A DNA stretch of 64,000 bases. It comes from Candidatus Enterenecus merdae (lineage in GTDB: Bacteria > Bacillota > Clostridia > Oscillospirales > Oscillospiraceae). The notes under the pieces were generated by a model that was not told the origin of the DNA, ran no database searches, and saw only the letters and a list, made by a program, of their open reading frames with translations. Position 1 is the stretch's first letter; every line of letters starts with the position of its first letter. The position numbers and the translations under genes are program-made. The stretch spans positions 26,377-90,376 of the forward strand of contig DVJZ01000029.1 of the NCBI GenBank assembly GCA_018716385.1, read 5' to 3'. Below, piece after piece: positions 38,693 through 52,025 of this stretch.

Positions 38693-39364
38693 ATGGAGCC
38701 CATCGCCCATATGCAATCTGACTTTCCTGCTAAGTTTGGCATTCCCCGCCAGGCGGGACTGGTGTGGGCGCTGCGTGGCAGCGTCATCTTTGCCCCTGCT
38801 TACCGCAGTCCAGAGGCTTTGCGGGGCATTGAGGGCTTTTCCCACCTGTGGCTGCTGTGGGAGTTCTCCCAGAGCAGGCGGTCTGGCTGGTCGCCCACGG
38901 TACGCCCTCCCCGGCTGGGAGGCAACGCCCGCATGGGGGTGTTCGCCACTCGCTCCCCCTTCCGGCCAAACCCCATTGGCCTGTCCTGCGTCCGGCTGGA
39001 ACGGGTGGAGTGGGATACCCCCCAGGGCCCTGTGCTCCACGTGGCGGGGGCCGACCTGATGGACGGCACCCCCATCTACGACATCAAGCCCTATCTTCCC
39101 TACGCCGACTGCCACCCGGAGGCCACCCAAGGCTTCGCCCCTTCGGAGGGGCGGCCTCTGCTGCAGGTGGACATTCCTCCGCGGCTGCTGGCCCGGGTAC
39201 CAGAGCAAGTGCGCCCTGCCCTGGAGGGGGTGCTGGCCCAGGACCCCCGCCCGGCCTATCAGGACGACCCGGAGCGGGTGTACGGCTTCGCCTTTGCCGG
39301 GCTGGAGGTGCGCTTTGCCGTCCGGGACGGGGTGCTCCGGGTGGAGGATATCCAACTGGCCTGA
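38693..39364 (+). CDS. trmO: tRNA (N6-threonylcarbamoyladenosine(37)-N6)-methyltransferase TrmO
   Basis: FPAKFGIPRQAGLV, RPPRLGGNARMGVFATRSPFRPNPIGLSCVRLE. Confidence 0.93.
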   Translation: MEPIAHMQSDFPAKFGIPRQAGLVWALRGSVIFAPAYRSPEALRGIEGFSHLWLLWEFSQSRRSGWSPTVRPPRLGGNARMGVFATRSPFRPNPIGLSCVRLERVEWDTPQGPVLHVAGADLMDGTPIYDIKPYLPYADCHPEATQGFAPSEGRPLLQVDIPPRLLARVPEQVRPALEGVLAQDPRPAYQDDPERVYGFAFAGLEVRFAVRDGVLRVEDIQLA

Positions 39365-39450
39365 CGCCGGGAACCACGCAGCGGGGAGACCGTACGGCTG
39401 CGGGCCATACGGATCCGCAGGGAGAGAGCCGCCGGCCCTTCCCGTTTCCT

Positions 39451-39479
39451 GGCCGCCGTCCCCTCGGGGGATGGCGGCC
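39451..39479 (+). terminator. Terminator after trmO
   Basis: ggccgcc-g-tcccc-tcg-gggga-t-ggcggcc followed by ggttttgttt. Confidence 0.7.
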
Positions 39480-39529
39480 GGTTTTGTTTCCTGGGGGACG
39501 GCCGGTTCTGTTCCGGAGAAGGGGCGCAT

Positions 39530-40615
39530 ATGTCTGAAAGCAGGACAAGGATGCCCGCCTCGGAGGGGGCAGGGGAAGGAGACGTGATGCCCTTGGAGCT
39601 GGCCCAGCAATGGAAGCATACCCGTAGAGCCTTTGCCATGGGGGTGGCCATGGGGGTAGTGCTGTTTCTGCTGCCGCTGATGGTTCTGGGCGTGGAGGAA
39701 GAGGTGACGGTGCTGCCCTCCCAGCCCACGCCGGTGCCCTCCCCCTCATCTACCCCCGCTTGGGAAGAGGGGGAGACCCTGCGGGTGCTGCAAGAGGATG
39801 GAACGGTGGAGGAGATGTCCCTGGCCGACTACCTATGGCGGGTGGTGGCCGCCGAGATGCCTGCCTCCTTTGAGCAGGAGGCCCTGCGGGCCCAGGCGGT
39901 GTGCGCTCGGACATACAGCCTGTGGAAGATGACCGCGGGCAGCCACGCCCAGGAGGGGGCGGACCTGTGCACCGACTCGGGCTGTTGCCAAGCGTACATC
40001 GAGCCGGAGCGGGCCCAGGAGAACTGGGGGGATCAGGCCCAGACCTACACCGAGAAGATCGCCGGGGCGGTGGCGGACACCGCCGACCAGGTGCTCACCT
40101 ATGAGGGCAGCCCCATCCAGGCGGTATTCTTCTCCTCCTCCACCGCTTCCACCGAGGACGCCGCCCAGGTCTGGGGCAACAGCCTGTCCTACCTGGTGCC
40201 TGTGTCAAGCCCCGAGGGGGAGGAGGTACCCAACTACCACTCCACCGTGACCATGAGCGCCCAGCAGCTGCGGGACACGGTGCTGGCCAGCTATCCGGAG
40301 GCGGACCTGTCCGGGGCATCGTCGGAGTGGATCACGCAAGTGAGTTATAACGCCTCCGGCCGGGTAGCCAGCTTGGAGGTTGGGGGGGTGAGCATGAGCG
40401 GCGGGGCGGCCCGGAACCTGTTCGGTCTGCGCTCGTCCTGCTTCCAGGTGGAGCAGGAGGGGGAGAATTTCACCTTTTCCGTCACCGGGTACGGCCATGG
40501 GGTGGGCATGAGCCAGTACGGGGCCAACGCCATGGCCAAGCAGGGCAGCGACTGGCGGGAGATCGTGACCCACTACTACACCGGAGTGTCCATTGAGACC
40601 TGGAACCAGGGGTGA
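39530..40615 (+). CDS. spoIID: Stage II sporulation protein D (SpoIID)
   Basis: LADYLWRVVAAEMPASFEQEALRAQAVCARTYSL; GYGHGVGMSQYGANAMAKQG. Confidence 0.93.
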   Translation: MSESRTRMPASEGAGEGDVMPLELAQQWKHTRRAFAMGVAMGVVLFLLPLMVLGVEEEVTVLPSQPTPVPSPSSTPAWEEGETLRVLQEDGTVEEMSLADYLWRVVAAEMPASFEQEALRAQAVCARTYSLWKMTAGSHAQEGADLCTDSGCCQAYIEPERAQENWGDQAQTYTEKIAGAVADTADQVLTYEGSPIQAVFFSSSTASTEDAAQVWGNSLSYLVPVSSPEGEEVPNYHSTVTMSAQQLRDTVLASYPEADLSGASSEWITQVSYNASGRVASLEVGGVSMSGGAARNLFGLRSSCFQVEQEGENFTFSVTGYGHGVGMSQYGANAMAKQGSDWREIVTHYYTGVSIETWNQG

Positions 40616-40714
40616 GGTATAAGGACTGGAATATTTGTCCAGACTGGGCATAGAGTGCTGTAGGAAGCTACGGCAAAGCCCTTTGGGAGCGGTTTGGAAA
40701 GGAAGTGTGCGATC

Positions 40715-40963
40715 ATGGCCGAAGCGGTGAAGTTCAGACGCCGTCGCCTGCTCACCCCGGAGCAGGAGCAGAGGCAGCAGTTGCTGGAGGAAATGGCCCA
40801 GACCAGGTTGAGCCTCAATCAGGCCTATGCCGACTTCAACGCCCAGAGCGATCCGGACCTGGTGGACGCCTGTGTGTTCACCATCAACGCCTTGCGCAGC
40901 CGGCACTCCTACCTGGTGCGACAGATCAAGCTGCTGGAGACTGGGAAAGGGGACGTGGGTTGA
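40715..40963 (+). CDS. DUF2508 (YaaL-like) protein
   Basis: MAEAVKFRRRRLLTPEQEQRQQLLEEMAQTRLSLNQAYADFNAQSDPDLVDACVFTINALRSRHSYLVRQIK. Confidence 0.8.
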   Translation: MAEAVKFRRRRLLTPEQEQRQQLLEEMAQTRLSLNQAYADFNAQSDPDLVDACVFTINALRSRHSYLVRQIKLLETGKGDVG

Positions 40964-41211
40964 GCGGCTGGGTCTGGGCCGGGGCGGCTGCCGCCCTGGT
41001 GGTGCTGGTGCTGGCCCGGCGGCCGTTGGCCGCCTTGGGCCGGCTGCTGGGGCGGTCAGGCGTGGGGCTGGCCTTTCTGTGGGCGTTCCAGTCCCTGGGG
41101 AGCTGGCTGGGTACGCAGCTTGGGGTGAACCTGTTCAATGCGCTGGTATTGGGGGTGCTGGGACTGCCCGGATTTGCCCTGCTGCTGATGACCCAATGGC
41201 TGGTGGGATGA
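40960..41211 (+). CDS. BofA-like pro-sigma-K processing inhibitor family protein
   Basis: Small two-TM protein LGVNLFNALVLGVLGLPGFALLLMTQWLVG; 4-bp overlap with DUF2508 ORF; TTG start. Confidence 0.75.
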   Translation: MSGWVWAGAAAALVVLVLARRPLAALGRLLGRSGVGLAFLWAFQSLGSWLGTQLGVNLFNALVLGVLGLPGFALLLMTQWLVG

Positions 41212-41358
41212 AAAATTTGTCTTTTCTATCAGATTAGGGGTGGAAACCGGGGTGCGGCTGTGTTATCATGGGGCAGAAAGGTGGAAAAGATAGACTTGGA
41301 CGTTGCGCCGGTCCGGACTGGGCCGGTTCCCCATGCGAGAATCTGAAACAGCCGGACG

Positions 41359-42453
41359 GTGTATGGGATGACAGGAAGATACGCAAAAGGATACCGTTCC
41401 CACCGGGGCCGCCGGCGGGGCAGCCTGGTGCTGAAGGCCATTGTGGTGGTACTGCTGCTCCTGCTGGTGGCATCCGTCCTGTTCGTGGTGGTATTGGGAC
41501 GGTATGTGGAGTACACGGACGCCGGGGTGCGGCTGAACCTGCCCTGGATGCAGGAGCCGGAGCCGGCTGGCCAGGCGGTCACAGACCCGGTGGTGGTCCT
41601 CACCCAGACGCCCGCACCCAGCCAATCGGCGCCCACCCAGGAGCAGATCGGCGCGGTGGAGCTCACCCCCCAGCAGCTGGCCGAAGGCACGGCGGCCCAG
41701 GCGGTGGCCCAGGCGGGAGGCAACGCGCTGGTGGTGGAGATGAAGGGGCTCAGCGGCGCGCTGGCCTGGGTTTCCCAGTCGGAGCGGGCGGCTGAGCTGG
41801 GGGTCAACGCCCAGGACGGGCAGGTGGCCCAGGCGGTGGCCGACCTGGCCCAGGCGGGGGAGGTCTATCTGGTGGCCCGGGTCTCCTGCTTCCGGGATCA
41901 GGCCCTGGCCAGCGCCGGGGTGGGCGGCCCGCTGATGACCCAGGGGGGCAACATCTGGTATGACTCTGCGGGTTACCGGTGGGTCAGCCCCGTCTCCGAC
42001 CAGGTGCGGGATTACCTGACCGAGTTGTGCGTGGAGCTGGCCCAGATGGGCTTTGACGAGATCCTGCTGGAGGGCGCCGGCTTCCCCGGCCTGGGGGAGA
42101 CCTATGTGCTGGCCACCGCGGAAAACCGCCCGGAGGACCGCTCCGCGCCGGTGGAGGACTTTTTGGAGCAGTTGACCCAGGCTCTGGCCGGCACTGGGAC
42201 AACCCTGTCCATCCTGGCTGGAGAGGAGACGGTGATGGGGACGGAGACCCTCACCGGGCTTACCCCAGCGCTGCTGGCTGAGTATGCTGGCCGAGTGTGG
42301 GTTACCCTGCCGGCGCAGGGCGAGGAGGCTTATGTCCAGGCCCTGGAGCAGGCGGGCATGGAAGAGGCCCGGCAGCGGCTGGTCAGCCTGGGCGGGGCCC
42401 GGACGGACGGAAGCTGGACCACCCTGGATGACCTGGGTGGGGCTGAGACATAG
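41359..42453 (+). CDS. Membrane-anchored putative glycoside hydrolase-like protein (DUF4015-type)
   Basis: N-terminal TM; ALVVEMKGLSGALAWVSQ..., LVARVSCFRDQALA, WVSPVSDQVRDYLTELCVELAQMGFDEILLEGAGFP. Confidence 0.8.
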   Translation: MYGMTGRYAKGYRSHRGRRRGSLVLKAIVVVLLLLLVASVLFVVVLGRYVEYTDAGVRLNLPWMQEPEPAGQAVTDPVVVLTQTPAPSQSAPTQEQIGAVELTPQQLAEGTAAQAVAQAGGNALVVEMKGLSGALAWVSQSERAAELGVNAQDGQVAQAVADLAQAGEVYLVARVSCFRDQALASAGVGGPLMTQGGNIWYDSAGYRWVSPVSDQVRDYLTELCVELAQMGFDEILLEGAGFPGLGETYVLATAENRPEDRSAPVEDFLEQLTQALAGTGTTLSILAGEETVMGTETLTGLTPALLAEYAGRVWVTLPAQGEEAYVQALEQAGMEEARQRLVSLGGARTDGSWTTLDDLGGAET

Positions 42454-42467
42454 CGGAGCGGGACGGG

Positions 42468-42494
42468 TCCCCCGGAGCGGTTGGCTCCGGGGGA
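42468..42494. terminator. Terminator
   Basis: tcccccggagc...gctccggggga. Confidence 0.65.
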
Positions 42495-42574
42495 TCACGC
42501 GCATTAGGACCTTATCTGCCCCGGCGTGGGGGCTGGCGAGGCGAAGATTGCGGGAAAAGAGCGCCGAAAAAAGA

Positions 42575-42603
42575 TTGCATTTCCCGACGAGATGTAGTAC
42601 AAT
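42575..42603 (+). promoter_or_regulatory. Sigma70-type promoter for V-ATPase operon
   Basis: TTGCAT, 17 nt, TACAAT. Confidence 0.65.
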
Positions 42604-42670
42604 TTTTTATCATTAGGATGGGAAAAACTTGACAAAAACTTGACGATTTTTGGGGGAAAGAGGTGGAAAA

Positions 42671-42984
42671 ATGTCCTTGGACGCCGTTCGGATGGTGGCC
42701 CGTAGCGAGCAGGAGGCCCAGAAGTGGAAAACGGTGGCGGCAGCGCAGGCCAAGCGGATCTTGGCAGACGCCCAGCAGGAGGGCCAGCGCCGGGTGGATC
42801 AGGCCCAGGCCCGGGCGGAGGAGCAGATCGCCGACCTGCTGGTCCAGGTGGAAGCGGAGGCCGCTGCCCAGGCCGAGGCAGCCCGGGCGGCCAATCGGGA
42901 GGAATGCCAGCGCCTGCGCCGGGAGGCGGAGGGGCGGCTGGAGCACGCGGCCGGCCTGATTGTGGAAAGGATAGGGGAAATCTG

Positions 42985-42985
<1 letters not shown>
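42671..42985 (+). CDS. V-type ATPase peripheral-stalk subunit (G/H-like)
   Basis: Ala/Glu/Arg-rich coiled coil; first gene of V-ATPase operon. Confidence 0.75.
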
Positions 42986-45433
<2,448 letters not shown>

Positions 45434-45470
45434 GGGGACGGAGTGTTGACTGGAAAGGCTGGGGAAGGGC

Positions 45471-46058
45471 ATGAACGGAATCGAAAAGATCATCCAACGC
45501 ATCCAGAGCGACGCTAAGGCGCAGGCCGATGAGATCGTCTGCCAGGCCAGGGCCCAGGCCCAGGAGATCCTGGACAGCTGTGAGATGCAGGGGGACCGGC
45601 AGGCCCGGGCCATCCTGGAGCAGGGACATCGCACCGCCCAGCAGCGCCGGCAGCGCCTGGACAGCGCCTTGCAGATGGAGTGCCGAAACCAGATACTGCA
45701 GACCAAGCAGCAGATCATTGAGCAGGCTTTCCAGTTGGCGCTGGAAAAGCTGAGGTCATTGCCCCAGGACGAATCCGTAGCCCTGTTGGCCAAGTTGGCG
45801 GCGGGGGCGTCCTCCACTGGGCGGGAGCAACTGATCTTCTCCCGGGCAGACCGGGACGCAGTGGGCCGGGCGGTGGTGGCGGCCGCCAACCAGCGCCTGG
45901 GTGGCGGTGGGCTGACGCTGGCGGAGGAGACCCGGGAGATAGAGGGGGGCTTCATCCTCAGCGGCGGTGCGGTGGAGGTCAACTGCAGTTTTGGCGCGCT
46001 GCTGCGCGCCCACCGGGAGCGGCTGGCCGGCCCGGTGGCAGCGGCGCTGTTCCCATGA
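45471..46058 (+). CDS. ntpE: V-type ATP synthase subunit E
   Basis: MNGIEKIIQRIQSDAKAQADEIVCQARAQAQEIL; operon position. Confidence 0.85.
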   Translation: MNGIEKIIQRIQSDAKAQADEIVCQARAQAQEILDSCEMQGDRQARAILEQGHRTAQQRRQRLDSALQMECRNQILQTKQQIIEQAFQLALEKLRSLPQDESVALLAKLAAGASSTGREQLIFSRADRDAVGRAVVAAANQRLGGGGLTLAEETREIEGGFILSGGAVEVNCSFGALLRAHRERLAGPVAAALFP

Positions 46059-46077
46059 GGGGAAAGGGGGGGTTGGC

Positions 46078-47067
46078 ATGAGGGATACCGAGTATGCGTT
46101 TCTGACCACGCGGGTGCGGGCCATGGAGCGGGGCTTGCTCACCCGGGAGCGCATGGAGCGGATGCTCAATGCCCCCACCCCGGAGGCGGCGGCCCGGGTG
46201 CTGACCGAGTGCGGCTATCCCGAACTGGCTACCCTGACCGGCCCCGCCCTGGAGCAGGCGCTGGAGCGCCGCCAGCGGGAGACCATGGAGGACCTGGCCG
46301 GCCTGATGCCGGACCAGGCGGTGCTGGAGCTGTTTCAGGCCCGCTTTGACTACCACAACGCCAAAGTGCTGGTGAAGGGGGAGGGGCTGGGCCAGGAGCA
46401 GGATCGCCTGCTGACACCCGGGGGCAGGTATGACCCGGCGCGGCTGGCGGCGGACTACCGTCAGGAGAACCTGAAGGACTATGGGGAGCGGTTCCGGCAG
46501 GGGGTGGCCCGGGCCCGGGAGGTACTGGGCGCCACCGGCGACCCCCAGCAGGCCGACCTGGCGTTGGACCGGGCCTACTTCGCGCAGCTGACCGAGCTGG
46601 CGCAGGGTACAGGCAGCGCTTTCTTACAAGGCTATGTGGCCCTGCTCATTGACGCGGCAAACCTGCGCGCGGCCGTGCGGGCCGCCCGGTTGGGAAAGGG
46701 CAGGGAGTTTCTCCGGCAGGTGATCATCCCAGGAGGCAAGGTGTCCCCGACCGCCCTGGCCGCGGCCAAGGGGGAGAGGCTGGCCCAGGCATTTCGTGGC
46801 GGACCGCTGGCGGCGGCAGCCGCGGCGGGCGCGGCAGTGGCCGCCCCCGGCGCCGGGCCGCTGACAGAGTTTGAGCGGCTGTGCGACGACGCGGTGACCG
46901 CCTATTTTGACGGGGCCCGCATGGTGACCTTTGGGGTGGAGCCCGTTGCGGGCTATCTCTACGCCCGGCAGTCGGAGGCCACCGCCATTCGGACCATTCT
47001 GGCCGGGCGCATGGCGGGGCTGGATGAGGGCGTCATCCGGCAGCGGCTGCGCCGGAGCTATTGCTGA
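46078..47067 (+). CDS. ntpC: V-type ATP synthase subunit C
   Basis: YAFLTTRVRAMERGLLTRERMERML; DYHNAKVLVKG. Confidence 0.88.
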   Translation: MRDTEYAFLTTRVRAMERGLLTRERMERMLNAPTPEAAARVLTECGYPELATLTGPALEQALERRQRETMEDLAGLMPDQAVLELFQARFDYHNAKVLVKGEGLGQEQDRLLTPGGRYDPARLAADYRQENLKDYGERFRQGVARAREVLGATGDPQQADLALDRAYFAQLTELAQGTGSAFLQGYVALLIDAANLRAAVRAARLGKGREFLRQVIIPGGKVSPTALAAAKGERLAQAFRGGPLAAAAAAGAAVAAPGAGPLTEFERLCDDAVTAYFDGARMVTFGVEPVAGYLYARQSEATAIRTILAGRMAGLDEGVIRQRLRRSYC

Positions 47068-47080
47068 GGAGGCGAAGGGG

Positions 47081-47395
47081 ATGGCCAACTATCGCATCGC
47101 GGTTCTGGGCGATCGGGACAGCGTGCTGGGCTTTCAGGCGCTGGGGTTATCGGTGTTCCCAGTGCAGGACGCGCAGCAGGCCCGCACCACGCTGCACCGC
47201 CTGGCGCAGGAGGGCTACGGGGTGATCTATCTCACGGAGGGGCTGGCGGCGGAGCTGGAGCGGGACATCGCCCGCTATCAGGACGTGCCCACCCCGGCCG
47301 TCATCCTCATCCCCGGGCGGGAAGGGCCGCAGGGCATTGGGCTGGGCAACCTCAAGGCGGCGGTGGAGCGGGCCGTGGGGGTTGACATCCTCTGA
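47081..47395 (+). CDS. ntpG: V-type ATP synthase subunit F
   Basis: [37 protein letters not shown]. Confidence 0.88.
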   Translation: MANYRIAVLGDRDSVLGFQALGLSVFPVQDAQQARTTLHRLAQEGYGVIYLTEGLAAELERDIARYQDVPTPAVILIPGREGPQGIGLGNLKAAVERAVGVDIL

Positions 47396-47430
47396 GCGGG
47401 AACGGACCGCAGGAAGGAAAGGTAGACAGT

Positions 47431-49206
47431 ATGGGTAAAGTAGTAAAGGTCTCCGGCCCCCTGGTGGTGGCCACCGGCTTGTCAGACGCCAATATGTCCG
47501 ATGTGGTCCGGGTTGGGCCGCAGCGCCTGATCGGTGAGATCCTCACCATGAACGGCGATTCCGCCTCCATCCAGGTGTATGAGGAGACCTCGGGCCTGGG
47601 CCCTGGGGCAGAGGTGGTGAGCACCGGTTTTCCCATGAGCGTGGAGCTGGGCCCAGGCATGATTGAAACGATTTACGACGGCATCCAGCGCCCTCTGGAG
47701 GAGATCCTGAAAAAGGCGGGGGGCAACAACCTGCCCCGGGGGGTGGAGGTGTCCGCCCTTGACCTGGAAAAGCTGTGGGAGTTTACCCCTGTGGCCCAGG
47801 CGGGGGACCGGGTGACGGGGGGCGATGTCATCGGCACCGTGCCCGAGACGCCCTCGGTCCTCCACAAGATTATGGTCCCTCCCGGTCTGGAGGGGGTGCT
47901 GCGGCAGGTGGCGGCCGCAGGGTCGTACAACATCAAGCAGACGGTGGCGGTGCTGGAGCGGGAGGACGGATCCCAGGTGGAGCTGACCATGACCCAGCGC
48001 TGGCCGGTGCGGGTGGGCCGGCCCTACAAGCACAAGTACGCCCCCAGCCGGCCCCTGTCCTCCGGGCAGCGGATTGTGGACACCTTCTTCCCTGTGGCCA
48101 AGGGGGGGACCGCCGCCATTCCCGGCCCCTTCGGCTCGGGCAAGACGGTGATGCAGCATGCCCTGGCCAAGTGGTCGGACGTGGATATTGTGGTGTATAT
48201 CGGCTGCGGAGAGCGGGGCAACGAGATGACCGACGTGCTGCGGGAGTTCCCCGAACTCACCGACCCCCGCACCGGGGAGAGCCTGATGAAGCGCACGGTG
48301 CTCATCGCCAACACCTCCGACATGCCGGTGGCCGCCCGGGAGGCGTCCATCTACACCGGCATCACCATCGCGGAATACTTCCGGGACATGGGCTATGACG
48401 TGGCGGTCATCGCCGACTCCACCTCCCGCTGGGCCGAGGCCCTGCGGGAGATGTCTGGGCGGCTGGAAGAGATGCCTGGCGAAGAGGGCTATCCCGCCTA
48501 CCTGTCCTCCCGCCTGGCCCAGTTCTACGAGCGGGCGGGCAGTGTGGCCTGCTTGGGCAGTCAGGAGCGGCAGGGCTCGCTCACCGCAGTTGGGGCGGTC
48601 TCCCCCCCGGGGGGGGACCTGTCCGAGCCGGTGAGCCAGGGCACCATGCGCATCGTCAAGGTGTTCTGGGCCCTGGACGCCCAGCTGGCCTACAAGCGGC
48701 ACTTCCCCGCCATCAACTGGCTCAACTCCTATTCCCTGTATCTGGACACCCTGCGGCCCTGGTTTGACAGCAACCTGGGCGAGCAGTTTCTTCGGAACCG
48801 GGAGCGGGCCATGAGCCTTCTGCAGAGCGAGGCCAGCCTCAACGAGATCGTCCAGCTGGTGGGCAAGGACTCCCTGTCCCCCGCCGACCAGCTCACCTTG
48901 GAGTCGGCCCGGATGGTGCGGGAGGATTTCCTGCAGCAAAACTCCTTTGTGGACGTGGACGCTTTCTCCAGCTATGACCGGCAGGAGAAGCTGCTGGCCC
49001 TCATCCTGGACTACGACAAGCAGTGCCGGGCGGCCATTCAGCAGGGGGCGGACGCCGCCCAGCTCTTCGCCATTCCAAGCCGGGAGCGGATCGGCCGGGC
49101 CAAATCCGTCCCCGCCGACCGCTATGACCAGGAATACGGGCGCATCGCCCGGGACATGGAGCGGGAGATCAACCAGGTGACGGAAAAGGCAGGTGAGCAG
49201 CCGTGA
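47431..49206 (+). CDS. ntpA: V-type ATP synthase subunit A
   Basis: [39 protein letters not shown]. Confidence 0.96.
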   Translation: MGKVVKVSGPLVVATGLSDANMSDVVRVGPQRLIGEILTMNGDSASIQVYEETSGLGPGAEVVSTGFPMSVELGPGMIETIYDGIQRPLEEILKKAGGNNLPRGVEVSALDLEKLWEFTPVAQAGDRVTGGDVIGTVPETPSVLHKIMVPPGLEGVLRQVAAAGSYNIKQTVAVLEREDGSQVELTMTQRWPVRVGRPYKHKYAPSRPLSSGQRIVDTFFPVAKGGTAAIPGPFGSGKTVMQHALAKWSDVDIVVYIGCGERGNEMTDVLREFPELTDPRTGESLMKRTVLIANTSDMPVAAREASIYTGITIAEYFRDMGYDVAVIADSTSRWAEALREMSGRLEEMPGEEGYPAYLSSRLAQFYERAGSVACLGSQERQGSLTAVGAVSPPGGDLSEPVSQGTMRIVKVFWALDAQLAYKRHFPAINWLNSYSLYLDTLRPWFDSNLGEQFLRNRERAMSLLQSEASLNEIVQLVGKDSLSPADQLTLESARMVREDFLQQNSFVDVDAFSSYDRQEKLLALILDYDKQCRAAIQQGADAAQLFAIPSRERIGRAKSVPADRYDQEYGRIARDMEREINQVTEKAGEQP

Positions 49207-50585
49207 TCAAGGAGTATCGGACCATCCAGGAGATTGTCTCTCCGCTGATGATAGTCAAGATGGTGGAGAACGTCACCTATGACGAGCTGGTGGAGGTGGA
49301 GCTGCCCGACGGAGGCATCCGCCGGGGCAAGGTGCTGGAAGTCAACGGGGACGCTGCCGTGGTGCAGCTGTTTGAGTCCGCCGCTGGTATCAACCTGGCC
49401 CAGTCCAAGGTGCGGTTTCTGGGTCATCCCCTCCAGTTGGGGGTGTCTGGGGATATGCTGGGCCGGGTGTTCAACGGCATGGGCCGGCCCATTGACGGCG
49501 GGCCGGAGATCCTGGCCGAGGAGTACCGGGACATCAACGGCCTGCCCATGAACCCCGCCGCCCGGGACTATCCCAACGAGTTCATCCAGACCGGGGTGTC
49601 CACCATTGACGGGCTCAACACCCTGGTGCGGGGTCAGAAGCTGCCCATCTTCTCCGGTTCCGGCCTGCCCCACGCCAACCTGGCCGCCCAGATCGCCCGG
49701 CAGGCCCGGGTGTTGGGGGATGACGCGGGCAACTTCGCCGTGGTGTTCGCCGCCATTGGCATCACCTTTGAGGAGTCAGAATTCTTTGTCCAGGAGTTCA
49801 AGCGCACCGGGGCCATGGACCGCACGGTGCTGTTCTCCAACCTGGCCAATGACCCCGCCGTGGAGCGCATCTCCACCCCCCGCATGGCGCTGACCGCCGC
49901 GGAGTATCTGGCCTTTGAGAAGGATATGCACGTGCTGGTCATCCTCACCGACATCACCAACTATGCTGAGGCCCTCCGGGAGGTGTCCGCAGCTAAGAAG
50001 GAGGTGCCCGGCCGGCGGGGCTTCCCAGGCTACCTGTACACCGACCTGGCCACCATGTACGAGCGGGCGGGCCGCCAGATGGGCAAGCCGGGTTCCATCA
50101 CCATGATCCCCATCCTCACCATGCCCGAGGACGACAAGACCCACCCCATCCCTGACCTGACGGGCTATATCACCGAGGGGCAGATCATCCTGTCCCGGGC
50201 GCTGTACCGCCAGGGGGTCCACCCTCCGGTGGACGTGCTGCCCTCCCTGTCCCGCTTAAAGGACAAGGGCATCGGCAAGGGCAAGACCCGGGAGGATCAC
50301 GCCGACACCATGAACCAGCTCTTTGCCGCCTATTCCACCGGCAAGGACAACCGGGAGCTGATGTCCATCCTGGGCGAGGCGGCCCTCACCCCTACGGACC
50401 TGCTGTACGCCAAGTTTGCCGACGAGTTTGAACGGCAGTATGTCAACCAGGGGTATGAGGAGAACCGATCCATTGAAGAGACGCTGGAGCTGGGCTGGAA
50501 GCTGCTGTCCATCCTGCCCACCTCGGAGCTCAAGCGGATCCGGCAGGAGTACCTCGACCGATATTTGCCCCACCGGGAGCTGTAA
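49203..50585 (+). CDS. ntpB: V-type ATP synthase subunit B
   Basis: [54 protein letters not shown]. Confidence 0.96.
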   Translation: MIKEYRTIQEIVSPLMIVKMVENVTYDELVEVELPDGGIRRGKVLEVNGDAAVVQLFESAAGINLAQSKVRFLGHPLQLGVSGDMLGRVFNGMGRPIDGGPEILAEEYRDINGLPMNPAARDYPNEFIQTGVSTIDGLNTLVRGQKLPIFSGSGLPHANLAAQIARQARVLGDDAGNFAVVFAAIGITFEESEFFVQEFKRTGAMDRTVLFSNLANDPAVERISTPRMALTAAEYLAFEKDMHVLVILTDITNYAEALREVSAAKKEVPGRRGFPGYLYTDLATMYERAGRQMGKPGSITMIPILTMPEDDKTHPIPDLTGYITEGQIILSRALYRQGVHPPVDVLPSLSRLKDKGIGKGKTREDHADTMNQLFAAYSTGKDNRELMSILGEAALTPTDLLYAKFADEFERQYVNQGYEENRSIEETLELGWKLLSILPTSELKRIRQEYLDRYLPHREL

Positions 50586-50666
50586 GCCGGCCCTCGGGGA
50601 GGCGCGGGGGGTCCATCCCCGGAAGCGAGCGGGCTGGAGGCCCGGGAAGGAAGGCAGGTGCCGACG

Positions 50667-51356
50667 ATGGCCAATCTCATGGTAAACCCCACCCGGATGG
50701 AGCTGACCCGCCTCAAGGGCAAGCTGCGCACCGCCCAACGGGGTTACAAGCTGCTCAAAGACAAGCGGGATGAGCTGATGAAGCGTTTCCTGGACACGGT
50801 GCGGGAGGTACAGGCCCTGCGCAAACAGGTGGAGGAAGAGTTGATGCGGGTGCACGGCTCATTTACCGTGGCCTCCGCCCTGATGAGCGGGCCGGTACTA
50901 GAGCAGGCGCTGATGTACCCCAAGCAGCGGGTGGAGCTGGATGTGAGCTTCCAGAACATCATGAGCGTCCAGGTGCCCCGCTATACCTTCAAAACCCGCA
51001 CCGACGACAGTGGCGATCTCTATCCCTATGGATTTGCCCACACCTCCGGGGAACTGGACGACGCGGTGCGGGCTCTGGGGCAGGTGTCCTCGGCCATGCT
51101 GCGCCTGGCCGAGGTGGAAAAGACCGCCCAGCTGCTGGCCCGGGAGATTGAGAAGACCCGCCGCCGGGTGAACGCCCTGGAGTACGTGGTTATCCCCAAC
51201 ACGGAGCAGACCATCCGGTATATCTCCATGAAGCTGGAGGAAAATGAGCGGGCTACCACCACCCGGCTGATGAAGGTCAAGGAGATGCTGCTGGAGCAGG
51301 CCATGGAGGAGCAGAGGGCCCGGGACGCCCAGGCCTTGGAGCGATTCCGGAGCTGA
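50667..51356 (+). CDS. ntpD: V-type ATP synthase subunit D
   Basis: NPTRMELTRLKGKLRTAQRGYKLLKDKRDELMKRF; RRRVNALEYVVIPNTEQTIRYI. Confidence 0.93.
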   Translation: MANLMVNPTRMELTRLKGKLRTAQRGYKLLKDKRDELMKRFLDTVREVQALRKQVEEELMRVHGSFTVASALMSGPVLEQALMYPKQRVELDVSFQNIMSVQVPRYTFKTRTDDSGDLYPYGFAHTSGELDDAVRALGQVSSAMLRLAEVEKTAQLLAREIEKTRRRVNALEYVVIPNTEQTIRYISMKLEENERATTTRLMKVKEMLLEQAMEEQRARDAQALERFRS

Positions 51357-51386
51357 CCCGTCTGAGGAGGGGAGGCGTGCAGCGCA

Positions 51387-51497
51387 TGATCAAGATCCTG
51401 TTTATCTGTCACGGCAGTGTCTTGAAAAGTCCCGAAAAAGCCAGTAAAATCAATGGCCTTACGAATCTGAAAGGCGCTTACTACACCATTTTTTGAA
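51387..51497 (+). pseudogene. 5' fragment of low-molecular-weight protein tyrosine phosphatase, interrupted after the active-site loop start
   Basis: ATG..: MIKILFICHGSVLKSPEKASKINGLTNLKGAYYTIF*; first 10 residues match the LMW-PTP start (K-I-L-F-I/V-C-x-G-N-I-C-R-S), then diverge; GC drops at the same point. Confidence 0.65.
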
Positions 51498-51864
51498 AGA
51501 GCCTTGATATGACGGAGTTTTATAGATGATAAAGTAAGCAAGGACAATCCCAACAGAACGCAAGAACTTTTTGCTTGTGAGGCACAGCTATAGCGGCCAG
51601 CCTGGAGCTCTTTGCGGGCAGGGGCAAGCAAAAGATGCAAGCCTATTCACTGAGACTGGGCGGCTGTCTGCCAAGAGGATTTTGGAAAAACCGGGTTCAG
51701 CTCTTTGAGCGGAAGGACGAATTTCATGCCAACATGAACTATTATGTTATCCCTTTTGCGTTGATCGGATCTGCTTCTTCTGAGTTGGACCTCCTGGCTT
51801 GGAGGTGGACTTACGTTTATCCGGTTGCGGGAATAAATAGTTTCGTAGCGGTCAAAGAGAATAA

Positions 51865-51904
51865 ATAATCCGAACCCATCTCATCGTTAAAAGGTTCGGA
51901 TTAT
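51865..51904. terminator. Inverted repeat, terminator-like
   Basis: ataatccgaacc (51865-51876) / ggttcggattat (51893-51904). Confidence 0.5.
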
Positions 51905-52025
51905 ATTAGTTTGGTGTACTTGAGCCAAATACGAACCCTGTTTTCTGCTCGGCCTATGTTGCCCTTGAGGCCATCAAAAGTAAAAGCTTTGTGAAGCCAC
52001 GGGTATGGCCGTTGGTTTTCTCAAT

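Noticed and set aside
42610-42650. Tandem aacttgaca/aacttgacg upstream of the V-ATPase as a second promoter or operator
   Set aside because: Only two short copies and no matching -10 at proper spacing; the upstream TTGCAT-17-TACAAT is a better promoter.
47482-48939. 485-aa minus-strand ORF opposite ntpA
   Set aside because: Antisense shadow ORF; biased composition.
51635-51868. 77-aa ORF MQAYSLRLGGCLPRG... in the island
   Set aside because: No SD, no recognisable domain; probably fortuitous or a remnant.
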